A stretch of DNA of 10,978 nucleotides. Source: Acidimicrobiales bacterium (GTDB lineage Bacteria; Actinomycetota; Acidimicrobiia; Acidimicrobiales; Bog-793). The notes under the pieces are model-generated. The model saw only the letters and a program-made list of their open reading frames with translations, was not told where the DNA came from and ran no database searches. Every line of letters begins with the position of its first letter. Position 1 is the stretch's first letter. A program made the position numbers and the translations under genes. Location: the NCBI GenBank assembly GCA_030037405.1, contig JASHRK010000116.1, positions 1-10,978 on the forward strand. The letters run 5' to 3'. This document shows positions 1 to 6,740 of this stretch, one piece after another.

Positions 1-636
1 CGGGTCGAGCACGTGGCGAAGCTGGAGCGCATGGGCATCCCGGTGCAACCCGAGGACGTCATCACCTCCGCCATGGCAGCGGCCAGCCTGGTCGAGAAAG
101 GCGAGCGGGTCCTCGTGATGGGCGGGCCAGGGCTGAAAGAGGAGCTCGCCGCCAAGGGTGCGGTCCTCGTCGACCCGGGCGAGGAGGGAGCGAGAGCGGT
201 GGAGAGCGTCGTCATGGGGATGGACCTCGGCTTCGACTTCGCAAGGTTGGCGGCGGCTACGACGGCTCTTCGCGCCGACGGGGCGAGGCTGATCGCGACG
301 AACGACGACGCCACCTTCCCTACGTCCCAGGGCCTCTTGCCAGGCGCCGGCTCCCTCGTGGCGGCCGTGTCCATTGCAGGAGGGCTCGAACCGGTGGTGG
401 CAGGCAAGCCCAACGAACCGGTGGCGAAGCTGGTGAGCGCTCTCGTGGGCGACGTCTCGGTCATGGTCGGCGACAGGCCGTCGACGGACGGGGCCTTCGC
501 CCGGCGACTCGGCTCCCGTTTCGCTCTCGTTCTGACAGGGGTCACGCCGGCAGGGCACGGTGCCCTCGACCCGGCACCCGACATCGAGGCTCCCGACCTC
601 GCCTCTCTCGTCGACTCGGTCCTGAGCCCGGCATGA
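1..636 (+). CDS. HAD-superfamily (NagD/IIA-like) phosphatase, 5' end outside window
   Basis: This is the C-terminal 211 residues of a HAD hydrolase; the reading frame is open to base 1, so the nucleophile motif (DxDGV) and the true start lie upstream. Seen: the ATNDDATFP stretch (visible residues about 99-107), typical of the cap of NagD/p-nitrophenylphosphatase-type HADs; the motif III lysine in GKPNEP (K136); and the motif IV acidic region GDRPSTDG (GDR 157-159, D163), which binds Mg2+. Family knowledge: these soluble enzymes hydrolyse small phosphomonoesters. The M. tuberculosis gene in the same position (Rv1692) is a glycerol-3-phosphate phosphatase, so that substrate is possible, but it cannot be read from the sequence. 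The stop overlaps the nadK start as ATGA, implying co-transcription and coupled translation. The family is secure, the substrate is not. Confidence 0.85.
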   Translation, partial: RVEHVAKLERMGIPVQPEDVITSAMAAASLVEKGERVLVMGGPGLKEELAAKGAVLVDPGEEGARAVESVVMGMDLGFDFARLAAATTALRADGARLIATNDDATFPTSQGLLPGAGSLVAAVSIAGGLEPVVAGKPNEPVAKLVSALVGDVSVMVGDRPSTDGAFARRLGSRFALVLTGVTPAGHGALDPAPDIEAPDLASLVDSVLSPA

Positions 637-1448
637 GCTCGGTCCTGATGGTCGTCCATCCCGCACGGGAGGAGGCGGAGGCCCTCGCCTCGAAGTCGCG
701 CAAGTGGTGGGAGTCGCGGGGCCACTCTGTAACGGCGTGGGAGGACGGTGCGATCGTCCCGCCTGAGACGACGCTCGCCATCAGCCTCGGCGGGGACGGC
801 ACGATGCTTCGGACAGTGCAGCTCGCCCTCGAGCGCTCCATCCCCGTCCTCGGCGTCAACCTCGGCCGGATGGGATATCTCGCCGAGGTGGAGCCGGCAG
901 CCCTCGAGAGCGCCTTCGAGCGCATCGACGGCGGCAGCTACACCGTCGAGGAGCGCATGGTCCTCGAGGTCGACATCGTCACGCGGGCGACCGGCCTCAC
1001 CCGCTATCTCGCCCTCAACGAGGCGATCGTCGAGAGGACGGCCCCCGGTCACACGATCCGCCTCGCCGTCGCCCTCGGAGGCACGGAGTTCCTCACGTAC
1101 GTCGCCGACGGTCTTCTCGCCTGCACGCCGACGGGATCGACGGCCTACAACCTCTCGGCTCGCGGTCCGGTGGTCTCTCCCCAGTTGCGAGCGATCGTGC
1201 TCACCCCGATCGCGCCCCATACGGTCTTCGACCGCTCGCTCGTGCTCGGGGACCTCGAGGACGTGGAGATGACCCTTCTCGACGGTCGCCCGGCGACCGT
1301 CGTGTTGGACGGATCTCGCGCCGTCCCCCTCGTGGCAGGCGATCAGGTCACGTGCCGGGGGGCTTCCCAGTCGGCGCGCCTCGTACGCTTCGACGACGTC
1401 CACTTCCATGCCGTGCTGCGCTCGCGCTTCGGCCTCGTCGACCGCTGA
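633..1448 (+). CDS. nadK: NAD kinase (ATP- or polyphosphate-dependent)
   Basis: Phosphorylates NAD to NADP in the cytoplasm, the only known route to NADP. The 271-residue product carries the diagnostic motifs: GGDGT at 53-57 (phosphate-donor binding and catalysis), NLGRMGYLAEV at 76-86, the NE pair at 129-130 (binds the nicotinamide ribose), and TPTGSTAYNLSARGP at 165-179, followed by the PHTVFDRSLVL segment near 195-205. Its length is slightly below the roughly 290-310 residues of many actinobacterial NAD kinases. The ATG lies inside the upstream stop (ATGA), no clear Shine-Dalgarno is visible, and translation is probably coupled to the phosphatase gene. In mycobacteria tlyA sits immediately upstream of this gene; here it is absent. 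The family call is very safe; the phosphate donor cannot be decided from sequence. Confidence 0.96.
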   Translation: MSSVLMVVHPAREEAEALASKSRKWWESRGHSVTAWEDGAIVPPETTLAISLGGDGTMLRTVQLALERSIPVLGVNLGRMGYLAEVEPAALESAFERIDGGSYTVEERMVLEVDIVTRATGLTRYLALNEAIVERTAPGHTIRLAVALGGTEFLTYVADGLLACTPTGSTAYNLSARGPVVSPQLRAIVLTPIAPHTVFDRSLVLGDLEDVEMTLLDGRPATVVLDGSRAVPLVAGDQVTCRGASQSARLVRFDDVHFHAVLRSRFGLVDR

Positions 1449-1469
1449 CAAGTAGGACGAACGAGGGCA

Positions 1470-3053
1470 TTGCTCGTCGAGCTACGCGTCCGGGAGCTCG
1501 GAGTCATCGACGACCTCCTCCTGCAGCTCGGTCCCGGGCTCACCGCCCTCACGGGCGAGACGGGAGCGGGAAAGACCCTCCTCGTCGAGGCGCTCGAGCT
1601 TCTCGTGGGGGGGCGGGCCGATCCCGCCCTGGTGCGGACGGGCAGCGACGAGGCCTCCGTCGAAGCCCGCTTCCTCACCGGCGAGGGAGAGCTCGTGCTG
1701 AGAAGGGTCGTCCCGGCTGACGGGCGCTCGCGCGCCTATGTGAACGGGGCGATGGCGACGGCCGCCATGCTCGGAGAGGTCACCGCCGACCTCGTCGACC
1801 TTCACGGGCAGCACGCCCACCAGTCGCTCCTCCATCAGGCGGCGCAGCGTGCCGCCCTCGACCGTTTCGCAGGCGCCGACACGGAGGCGGTCGAGAGAGC
1901 CTCCGACGCCCTGCGGGCTCTCGAGCGCCGCCTCGGCGAGCTCGGGGGGGACGAGCGCGCCCTCGCTAGAGAGCTCGACCTCCTGTGCTTCCAGCTGGGA
2001 GAGCTCGACGCCGCCAGGCTCGACTCGCCCGACGAGGACGGGGAGCTCGCCCGGGAGGAAGCGATCCTCGCCGCTGCCGGAGATCTCCGGCGCGGCATGG
2101 AGGCGGCGAGCGGGGCCATCGCGGGCGAGGACGGCGCCCGCGACCTCGTCGCACGGGCTCAGGCGACCCTCGTGCACGGGCACGAGGCCGTGCAAGACCT
2201 GGCAGGCCGGATGGCGGCCCTCGAGGCCGAGCTCGACGACCTCGCCCGCGAGCTCAGGGTGCGATCAGAAGGGTTCCAGGACGATCCCGAGCGCCTTACG
2301 GCCGTCCAGGAACGCCGGAGGCTCCTTGCCGAGCTGCGGCGGAAGTACGGACCGGAGCTGGCAGACGTCATAGCCTTCCGCAAAGAAACCCGATCCCGCC
2401 TCGACGACCTCGAGGCGGGCGAGTCGAGGCGGGCGGAGATCGCACGCGAGCGGGACGATGCCGCCCGAAGGCTGGCGGCCGCCGAGCATGCGCTCGGGGA
2501 AGCCCGCCGGCAGGCGGCGCCGAAGTTGGGCAAGCGCATCCAGGCACACCTGCGAGACCTGGCACTTCCTCGTGCCGCGTTCCGGGTTCGGGTGCCGGAA
2601 GAAGGCAGGGGAGACGAAGTCGACTTCCTCTTCGGCGCCAACCCGGGCGAGCGATCGCTCCCTCTCGCCAAGGTCGCCTCGGGGGGCGAGCTCGCCCGGG
2701 CCATGCTGGCCACCCGCCTCGTGCTCGCCGAGGCCCCTGACACCCTCGTCTTCGACGAGGTGGACGCCGGGGTCGGAGGCGAGGCGGCGCTCTCCGTCGG
2801 GCGCTCCCTCGCACGGCTCGCCGAGCGCCATCAGGTGCTCGTGGTCACCCACCTCGCCCAGGTGGCGGCCTTCGCGACTAGCCAGATAGCAGTGACGAAA
2901 CGCGAGTCAGCCAACCGCACCCACACTGCGGCGGCGGAGGTCACCGGTGACAGCCGGCTCGCCGAGCTCTCCCGCATGCTCTCGGGCCAGCCGGCGAGCG
3001 AGGTGGGGAGGCTGCACGCCCGCGAGCTCCTCGAGGCGGCCTCCGCCCCGTGA
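1470..3053 (+). CDS. recN: DNA repair protein RecN
   Basis: An SMC-like ATPase that acts at DNA double-strand breaks. The 527-residue protein has the split ATPase heads of the family: Walker A GETGAGKT at 29-36, Q-loop motif DLHGQHAHQSLL at about 110-121, a long charged, heptad-rich coiled coil at about 140-385, the ABC signature SGGEL at 404-408, Walker B ending in FDEVDAGVGG (F428, D429, E430) and the switch histidine in VVTHLAQVA near 458. It is a little shorter than E. coli RecN (553), mostly within the coiled coil. The start is TTG and is forced: the nadK stop at 1446-1448 is in the same frame and no ATG, GTG or other TTG lies between. AGGACG at 1454-1459 is a plausible ribosome site. 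The N-terminus (MLVELRVRELGVIDD) fits the family exactly. Confidence 0.96.
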   Translation: MLVELRVRELGVIDDLLLQLGPGLTALTGETGAGKTLLVEALELLVGGRADPALVRTGSDEASVEARFLTGEGELVLRRVVPADGRSRAYVNGAMATAAMLGEVTADLVDLHGQHAHQSLLHQAAQRAALDRFAGADTEAVERASDALRALERRLGELGGDERALARELDLLCFQLGELDAARLDSPDEDGELAREEAILAAAGDLRRGMEAASGAIAGEDGARDLVARAQATLVHGHEAVQDLAGRMAALEAELDDLARELRVRSEGFQDDPERLTAVQERRRLLAELRRKYGPELADVIAFRKETRSRLDDLEAGESRRAEIARERDDAARRLAAAEHALGEARRQAAPKLGKRIQAHLRDLALPRAAFRVRVPEEGRGDEVDFLFGANPGERSLPLAKVASGGELARAMLATRLVLAEAPDTLVFDEVDAGVGGEAALSVGRSLARLAERHQVLVVTHLAQVAAFATSQIAVTKRESANRTHTAAAEVTGDSRLAELSRMLSGQPASEVGRLHARELLEAASAP

Positions 3054-3122
3054 GAACGGGCCCGAGGGGCGCCAAGAGAGGCCGGACGGGCCGTGATCCG
3101 CGTCGGGTCCGCGCGGCTCCGG

Positions 3123-3128
3123 TACGCT
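3123..3128 (+). promoter_or_regulatory. Possible -10 element for pyrG
   Basis: TACGCT fits the actinobacterial -10 consensus TANNNT and lies 26 bases before the pyrG start, within the 101-base recN-pyrG gap. A transcript starting about 7 bases downstream would have a leader of some 20 bases carrying the Shine-Dalgarno. No convincing -35 is seen 16-18 bases upstream (GCGTCG at 3100-3105). A 6-base inverted repeat (GTCCGC 3107-3112, GCGGAC 3135-3140) brackets the element and could be an operator or chance. Confidence 0.35.
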
Positions 3129-3143
3129 GTCCCGGCGGACACC

Positions 3144-3149
3144 AGGAGG
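3144..3149 (+). promoter_or_regulatory. Strong Shine-Dalgarno that fixes the pyrG start
   Basis: AGGAGG sits 5 bases before the GTG at 3155. It decides between this GTG and the in-frame GTG at 3050, which overlaps the recN stop and would add 35 non-conserved residues ahead of the universal CTP synthase N-terminus. Confidence 0.85.
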
Positions 3150-3154
3150 ACAGC

Positions 3155-4801
3155 GTGAGCAAGTTCGTGTTCGTGACGGGGGGCGTGTCGAGCTCGCTCG
3201 GGAAGGGGTTGACGGCGTCGTCCCTCGGCCGGCTGCTCAAGTGCCGGGGGCTGCGCGTGACGATGTGCAAGCTCGACCCCTACATCAACGTCGACCCCGG
3301 GACGCTGAACCCCTTCGAGCACGGAGAGGTGTTCGTCACCGACGACGGCGGGGAGACCGACCTCGACCTCGGCCACTACGAGCGGTTCATCGACGAGAAC
3401 CTCCACCGCGACTCCAACGCCACGACGGGGCAGATCTACTCAGCCGTGATCGCAAAGGAGCGCCGGGGCGACTACCTCGGAAAGACCGTCCAGGTGATAC
3501 CCCACATCACCGACGAGATCAAAGAGCGCGTGCGACGGCTCGGACGAGACGACGTCGACGTCGTCATCGTGGAGGTGGGCGGGACGGTGGGCGACATCGA
3601 GATCGTGCCGTTTCTCGAAGCGATCCGGCAGTTCCGGCGCGAGGTGGGGCGCGACAACGTGTGCTACCTCCACCTCACCCTCGTCCCCTTCCTCCCGACG
3701 GCAGGGGAGCACAAGACCAAGCCCACGCAGCACTCCGTCACCGAGCTGCGCAGCCGCGGCATCCAGCCCGACGTCATCGTCTGCCGGAGCGAGCAGCCCT
3801 TCCCCGACAGCTTGAAGCGCAAGATCTCGCTCCTTTGCGACGTGGCACCGGAAGCGGTCGTCTCGGCCGTCGACGCCCCGAGCATCTACGAGATCCCGCT
3901 CGTCCTCCACGCCGAAGGCCTCGACGCCATCGTGTGCGATCTTCTCCGCCTCGACGGGCCGGAGCACGAGGCAGACCTGAGCGGCTGGGTGCGCGTCCTC
4001 GACAGGGTCAACGCCGCCCACGAGGTCGTTCGCGTGGGCGTGATCGGGAAGTACGTCAACCTGCCGGACGCGTACCTATCGGTGGCAGAGGCGCTCCGCC
4101 ACGCCGGGTTCTCGCTCGGTGCCCGGGTCGAGGTCGAATGGGTGCAGGCCGAGGCGGTGACCGGCATGCTGGCCGCCGCCACGCTCGACGGCCTCGACGC
4201 CATCGTCATCCCGGGAGGGTTCGGGGAGCGGGGCTTCGAGGGGAAGGTCGCCTCCGCCGCCTACGCTCGCGAGCACGGCGTCCCCTGTCTCGGCCTCTGC
4301 CTCGGCCTCCATGCCATGGTGGTCGACTACGCCCGCAACGTCGCCGGGCTGGCGGGCGCCAACTCGAGAGAGATGGACCCGGTGACACCCTACGGAGTCA
4401 TCGACCTCATGAACGACCAGCTGGAAGTCGTCGAGAAGGGCGGCACGATGCGCCTCGGCGCCTACGTCGCCCGCCTGCAACCGGGCTCACGGGTCGCCGA
4501 GCTCTACGGCGAGGAGACGATCTCGGAGCGGCACCGCCACCGCTACGAGGTGAACCCCCGCTACCGCGGGCGCCTCGAGGAGGCCGGCCTCGTCTGCTCG
4601 GGCGTCGAGTCGAAGGACAACCGCCTCGTCGAGTTCATCGAGCTCCGGGAGCACCCATTCTGGATCGCCACGCAGGCCCATCCGGAGTTCAAGAGCCGCC
4701 CGGACCGGCCCCACCCTCTCTTCTCTGGCCTCGTCGCCTGCGCTCTCGAGCGGGCGCAGTCGCGCACGCCTCGCCTCCTGGACCTCGATGCAGTCGGGTG
4801 A
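3155..4801 (+). CDS. pyrG: CTP synthase (glutamine-hydrolysing)
   Basis: Converts UTP to CTP using ATP and glutamine-derived ammonia, the last step of pyrimidine nucleotide synthesis. The 548 residues match the family length (about 545). Synthase domain, about 1-270: KFVFVTGGVSSSLGKG at 3-18 (P-loop), CKLDPYINVDPGTLNP at 38-53, Mg2+ ligands D71 and E140, and KTKPTQHSV at 187-195. Class I glutaminase domain, about 292-540: PGGFGERG at 353-360, nucleophile C382 in GLCLGLH, and the H509/E511 pair in HPEF. Residue 386, just after the nucleophile elbow, is His where CTP synthases normally have Gln (CLGMQ/CLGLQ). The start at 3155 is chosen over an in-frame GTG at 3050 because of the Shine-Dalgarno and the conserved N-terminus. 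The end overlaps the NUDIX start by 14 bases. Function is very secure. Confidence 0.97.
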   Translation: MSKFVFVTGGVSSSLGKGLTASSLGRLLKCRGLRVTMCKLDPYINVDPGTLNPFEHGEVFVTDDGGETDLDLGHYERFIDENLHRDSNATTGQIYSAVIAKERRGDYLGKTVQVIPHITDEIKERVRRLGRDDVDVVIVEVGGTVGDIEIVPFLEAIRQFRREVGRDNVCYLHLTLVPFLPTAGEHKTKPTQHSVTELRSRGIQPDVIVCRSEQPFPDSLKRKISLLCDVAPEAVVSAVDAPSIYEIPLVLHAEGLDAIVCDLLRLDGPEHEADLSGWVRVLDRVNAAHEVVRVGVIGKYVNLPDAYLSVAEALRHAGFSLGARVEVEWVQAEAVTGMLAAATLDGLDAIVIPGGFGERGFEGKVASAAYAREHGVPCLGLCLGLHAMVVDYARNVAGLAGANSREMDPVTPYGVIDLMNDQLEVVEKGGTMRLGAYVARLQPGSRVAELYGEETISERHRHRYEVNPRYRGRLEEAGLVCSGVESKDNRLVEFIELREHPFWIATQAHPEFKSRPDRPHPLFSGLVACALERAQSRTPRLLDLDAVG

Positions 4802-5405
4802 GGGCCCGGAGGCAGACACGGATGCCTTCCGGCGGATAGGGGAGCGCACCCGCTTCGACGGTGGCTTCTTCAAGGTCGCCACGGCCACCTTCGTCGGCCC
4901 CAACGGGTTCACCTTCGAGCGCCAGATCGTCCGGCATCCTGGAGCCGTCTGCGCCGTACCGCTCGAAGCCGACCGCCAACACGTCCTCATGGTCCGCCAA
5001 TACAGGGGCGCCGTCGGCCAGCACCTCCTCGAGCTCCCGGCGGGAAAGCGCGACATCGAGGGCGAGGACCCGATGGTCTGCATGCGCCGCGAGCTCGTCG
5101 AGGAGATCGGGCACGAGGCGAGGACGCTGACGGAGACGGCGCGCTTTTTCAACTCGCCCGGCTTCACGAACGAGATGACCATCTGCTACCTCGCCGAGGA
5201 CCTCGCCCCCTGCGAGAGGGATGCCCGCGGCATCGAGGAGGAGCACCTCGCCATCGAGCGGATCAGGCTCGGGGAGGTGGAAGAGCTCATGGCCGCCGGG
5301 GACCTGATCGACGCCAAGTCGATCATCGGGCTGATGGCGGCGCACTCCCTCCTCGCCGGCGCCCGGGCGGAGAGCTCGCAACCGTCGATCTTCACCGGCG
5401 AGTGA
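4788..5405 (+). CDS. NUDIX hydrolase, ADP-ribose pyrophosphatase-like
   Basis: A 205-residue cytoplasmic NUDIX protein, probably cleaving ADP-ribose or a similar nucleoside diphosphate derivative to AMP plus a sugar phosphate. The Nudix helix spans 86-109 with RELVEEIG at 101-108, metal ligands E105 and E106, and the preceding LELPAG that is typical of ADP-ribose pyrophosphatases. The downstream FFNSPGFTNE at 120-129 is another mark of that subfamily. Spacing in the box is G-x6-E rather than G-x5-E; as I recall, the M. tuberculosis protein in the same position, Rv1700 (an ADP-ribose pyrophosphatase), has the same extra residue. The ATG lies 14 bases inside the pyrG end, and the stop overlaps the xerD start as GTGA. 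The substrate is inferred from subfamily and position; other NDP-sugars are possible. Confidence 0.9.
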   Translation: MQSGEGPEADTDAFRRIGERTRFDGGFFKVATATFVGPNGFTFERQIVRHPGAVCAVPLEADRQHVLMVRQYRGAVGQHLLELPAGKRDIEGEDPMVCMRRELVEEIGHEARTLTETARFFNSPGFTNEMTICYLAEDLAPCERDARGIEEEHLAIERIRLGEVEELMAAGDLIDAKSIIGLMAAHSLLAGARAESSQPSIFTGE

Positions 5406-6340
5406 GCGCTCAGGCGCTCAGCTCCGACTCAGAGGAGTTCCTCTCGTTCCTCGCAGTCGAGCGAGGGCGGGCACCGGCCTCGATCGCCGCCTACCGCCGC
5501 GACCTTCGTGCCTACGAGCACTTCCTCTGCGAGAGGGGCATGCGCGTAGAGGACGTCCGGCCGGCCGTCGTCGAGGAGTACCTGGCGCATCTCGTCGCCT
5601 CCGGCAGGCGGGCGACCTCGACTGTCAGGGCGCTGGCGGCCGTCCGCGGGTTGCATCGTTTCTGCGAGGACGAGCGGGGCGGCCCCCCTGACCCGACCGT
5701 GGGGCTGAGCGGTCCTCGACTGCCGGCGCCGATACCGAAGGCGCTCACGGAGGAGGAGGTCACAGCCCTGCTCGGCGCCTTCCCGGGGGACGATGCGAAG
5801 GCGAGGCGAGACCGGGCCATCCTCGAGCTCCTCTACGCGACGGGAGCGCGCATCTCGGAGCTGTGCGGGCTCGGCCTGGGAGACGTCGACGTCGATCGTG
5901 GCCTCGCCCGCGTCTACGGCAAGGGCTCGAAGGAACGCATCGTGCCCGTGGGGCGCTTCGCCTGCACGGCGCTCAGGGCTTGGCTGGAAGGGGGAGGGCG
6001 CCAGGCGATGACGCCCTCCCGGTGGGCGCGCCGAAACGACGAAGAGGCCCTCTTCATCTCGTCGCGGGGGCGGCGCATGGGCCGCCAGGCGGTCTGGCTC
6101 GTCGTCCACCAGGCGGCGGAGCGCACGGGCCTGGCGGATCGGGTGACGCCGCACGTCCTCAGGCACTCCTGCGCCACCCATCTCCTCGAGCACGGTGCCG
6201 ACATCCGCGTCGTGCAGGAGCTCCTCGGCCATGCCGCTATAACGACTACACAGGTCTACACGAAGGTCTCCAGTGACCTGCTGCGGCGCGTCTACGAGGA
6301 GGCACACCCACGGGCACGAGTTGCTTCGCGCGCCAAGTAG
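5402..6340 (+). CDS. xerD: Tyrosine site-specific recombinase XerD
   Basis: Resolves chromosome dimers at dif, normally with XerC. The 312-residue product has the two-domain layout: an N-terminal core-binding domain (about 8-92, with the SIAAYRRDLRAYEHFL helix) and a C-terminal catalytic domain (about 113-300). All catalytic residues are present: R150 in ATGARISEL, K174 in YGKGSKER, H251 and R254 in HVLRHSCATHLL, H277 in LLGHAAITTTQVY and nucleophile Y286. The GTG start overlaps the NUDIX stop (GTGA), so translation is likely coupled. Position after pyrG and NUDIX is the actinobacterial xerD locus (Rv1699-Rv1701 in M. tuberculosis), which favours XerD over XerC or a mobile-element integrase; no attachment site or mobile gene is nearby. 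Its TAG stop forms the first three bases of a -10-like element for the next gene. Confidence 0.93.
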   Translation: MSAQALSSDSEEFLSFLAVERGRAPASIAAYRRDLRAYEHFLCERGMRVEDVRPAVVEEYLAHLVASGRRATSTVRALAAVRGLHRFCEDERGGPPDPTVGLSGPRLPAPIPKALTEEEVTALLGAFPGDDAKARRDRAILELLYATGARISELCGLGLGDVDVDRGLARVYGKGSKERIVPVGRFACTALRAWLEGGGRQAMTPSRWARRNDEEALFISSRGRRMGRQAVWLVVHQAAERTGLADRVTPHVLRHSCATHLLEHGADIRVVQELLGHAAITTTQVYTKVSSDLLRRVYEEAHPRARVASRAK

Positions 6341-6343
6341 GCT
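6338..6343 (+). promoter_or_regulatory. Putative -10 of a leaderless transcript (dksA-like gene)
   Basis: TAGGCT lies exactly 6 bases before the GTG at 6350, placing +1 at the start codon. No Shine-Dalgarno precedes that GTG. TAG is also the xerD stop codon. The same hexamer with the same spacing precedes aroH (10854-10859). No good -35 is seen. The call rests on the repeated geometry, not on experiment. Confidence 0.55.
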
Positions 6344-6349
6344 CTCGGC

Positions 6350-6691
6350 GTGGCAGATAACTCAGCCGTCGATCACCGCGCCCTGCTGGAGGAGGAGAGG
6401 ACGTCCTTGCTCAACCAGCTGGCAGAGATCGGTTTCGGCGCGCAGGGCAACCTCGAGTACGACCCGAACTTCGCCGACACGTCGCAGGTGACTGCCGAGC
6501 GAGGTGAGGCGGAGGCGCTCGCCTCCCAGCTGAAGGAGGCGCTCGAGGCGGTCGAGAAGGCGCTCGGGAAGCTGGAGAAGGGCACCTACGGCACCTGTGA
6601 GCGCTGCGGCCAGCCCATCTCAGACGCTCGCCTCGAGGCCAAGCCGGCGAGCGCCTACTGCATCGACTGCGCCTCCGTAGTCCGCCGCTAG
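6350..6691 (+). CDS. DksA/TraR-type C4 zinc-finger protein
   Basis: A 113-residue small protein of the DksA/TraR superfamily. Seen: an N-terminal helical hairpin (about 8-76, rich in Glu, Leu and Ala) with a DPNFAD turn bearing D38 and D43 where DksA has its acidic coiled-coil tip, then the C4 zinc finger C83-x2-C86-x17-C104-x2-C107 in the usual TYGTCERCG...YCIDC form. Family knowledge: DksA-like proteins enter the RNA polymerase secondary channel and alter initiation, but many short actinobacterial members are uncharacterised, so a role as transcription regulator is inference. The GTG start lies 9 bases after the xerD stop, has no Shine-Dalgarno and sits 6 bases after a -10-like hexamer, suggesting a leaderless message. 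The M50 protease gene follows after 49 bases on the same strand. Confidence 0.85.
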   Translation: MADNSAVDHRALLEEERTSLLNQLAEIGFGAQGNLEYDPNFADTSQVTAERGEAEALASQLKEALEAVEKALGKLEKGTYGTCERCGQPISDARLEAKPASAYCIDCASVVRR

Positions 6692-6723
6692 AGCTGCCCG
6701 GCGCCGCCGACGAGCCGCCCTCC

Positions 6724-6731
6724 AGGAGGGG
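6724..6731 (+). promoter_or_regulatory. Shine-Dalgarno of the site-2 protease gene
   Basis: AGGAGGGG ends 9 bases before the ATG at 6741. It forms the right half of a short palindrome (CCCTCC-A-GGAGGG, 6718-6730), so it could be partly masked in RNA. It contrasts with the preceding gene, which has no such site. Confidence 0.75.
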
Positions 6732-6740
6732 AGACGCCCG

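Noticed and set aside
1482..2195. Long minus-strand open frames opposite recN (also opposite pyrG, xerD and scpA)
   Set aside because: They mirror the codon structure of the real genes on the other strand, lack recognisable motifs and have no ribosome sites or promoters.
3050..3154. N-terminal extension of pyrG from the GTG overlapping the recN stop
   Set aside because: The 35 added residues are Arg/Gly-rich and unlike any CTP synthase, while AGGAGG sits 5 bases before the GTG at 3155, which begins with the universal SKFVFVTGG N-terminus.
3241..4839. 532-residue open frame on the + strand inside pyrG
   Set aside because: Its composition is almost wholly Arg, Pro, Gly and Ala, as expected from an alternate frame of GC-rich coding DNA; it shows no domain and lies over a certain gene.
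5402..6340. Integrase of a mobile element
   Set aside because: A tyrosine recombinase alone could suggest an integrated element, but gene order, matching codon use and lack of repeats or mobile genes identify it as housekeeping XerD.
6718..6730. CCCTCC-A-GGAGGG palindrome as a terminator between the dksA-like and S2P genes
   Set aside because: It consists largely of the Shine-Dalgarno itself, leaves a very short stem once a loop is allowed and has no T-tract; it may at most mask the ribosome site.
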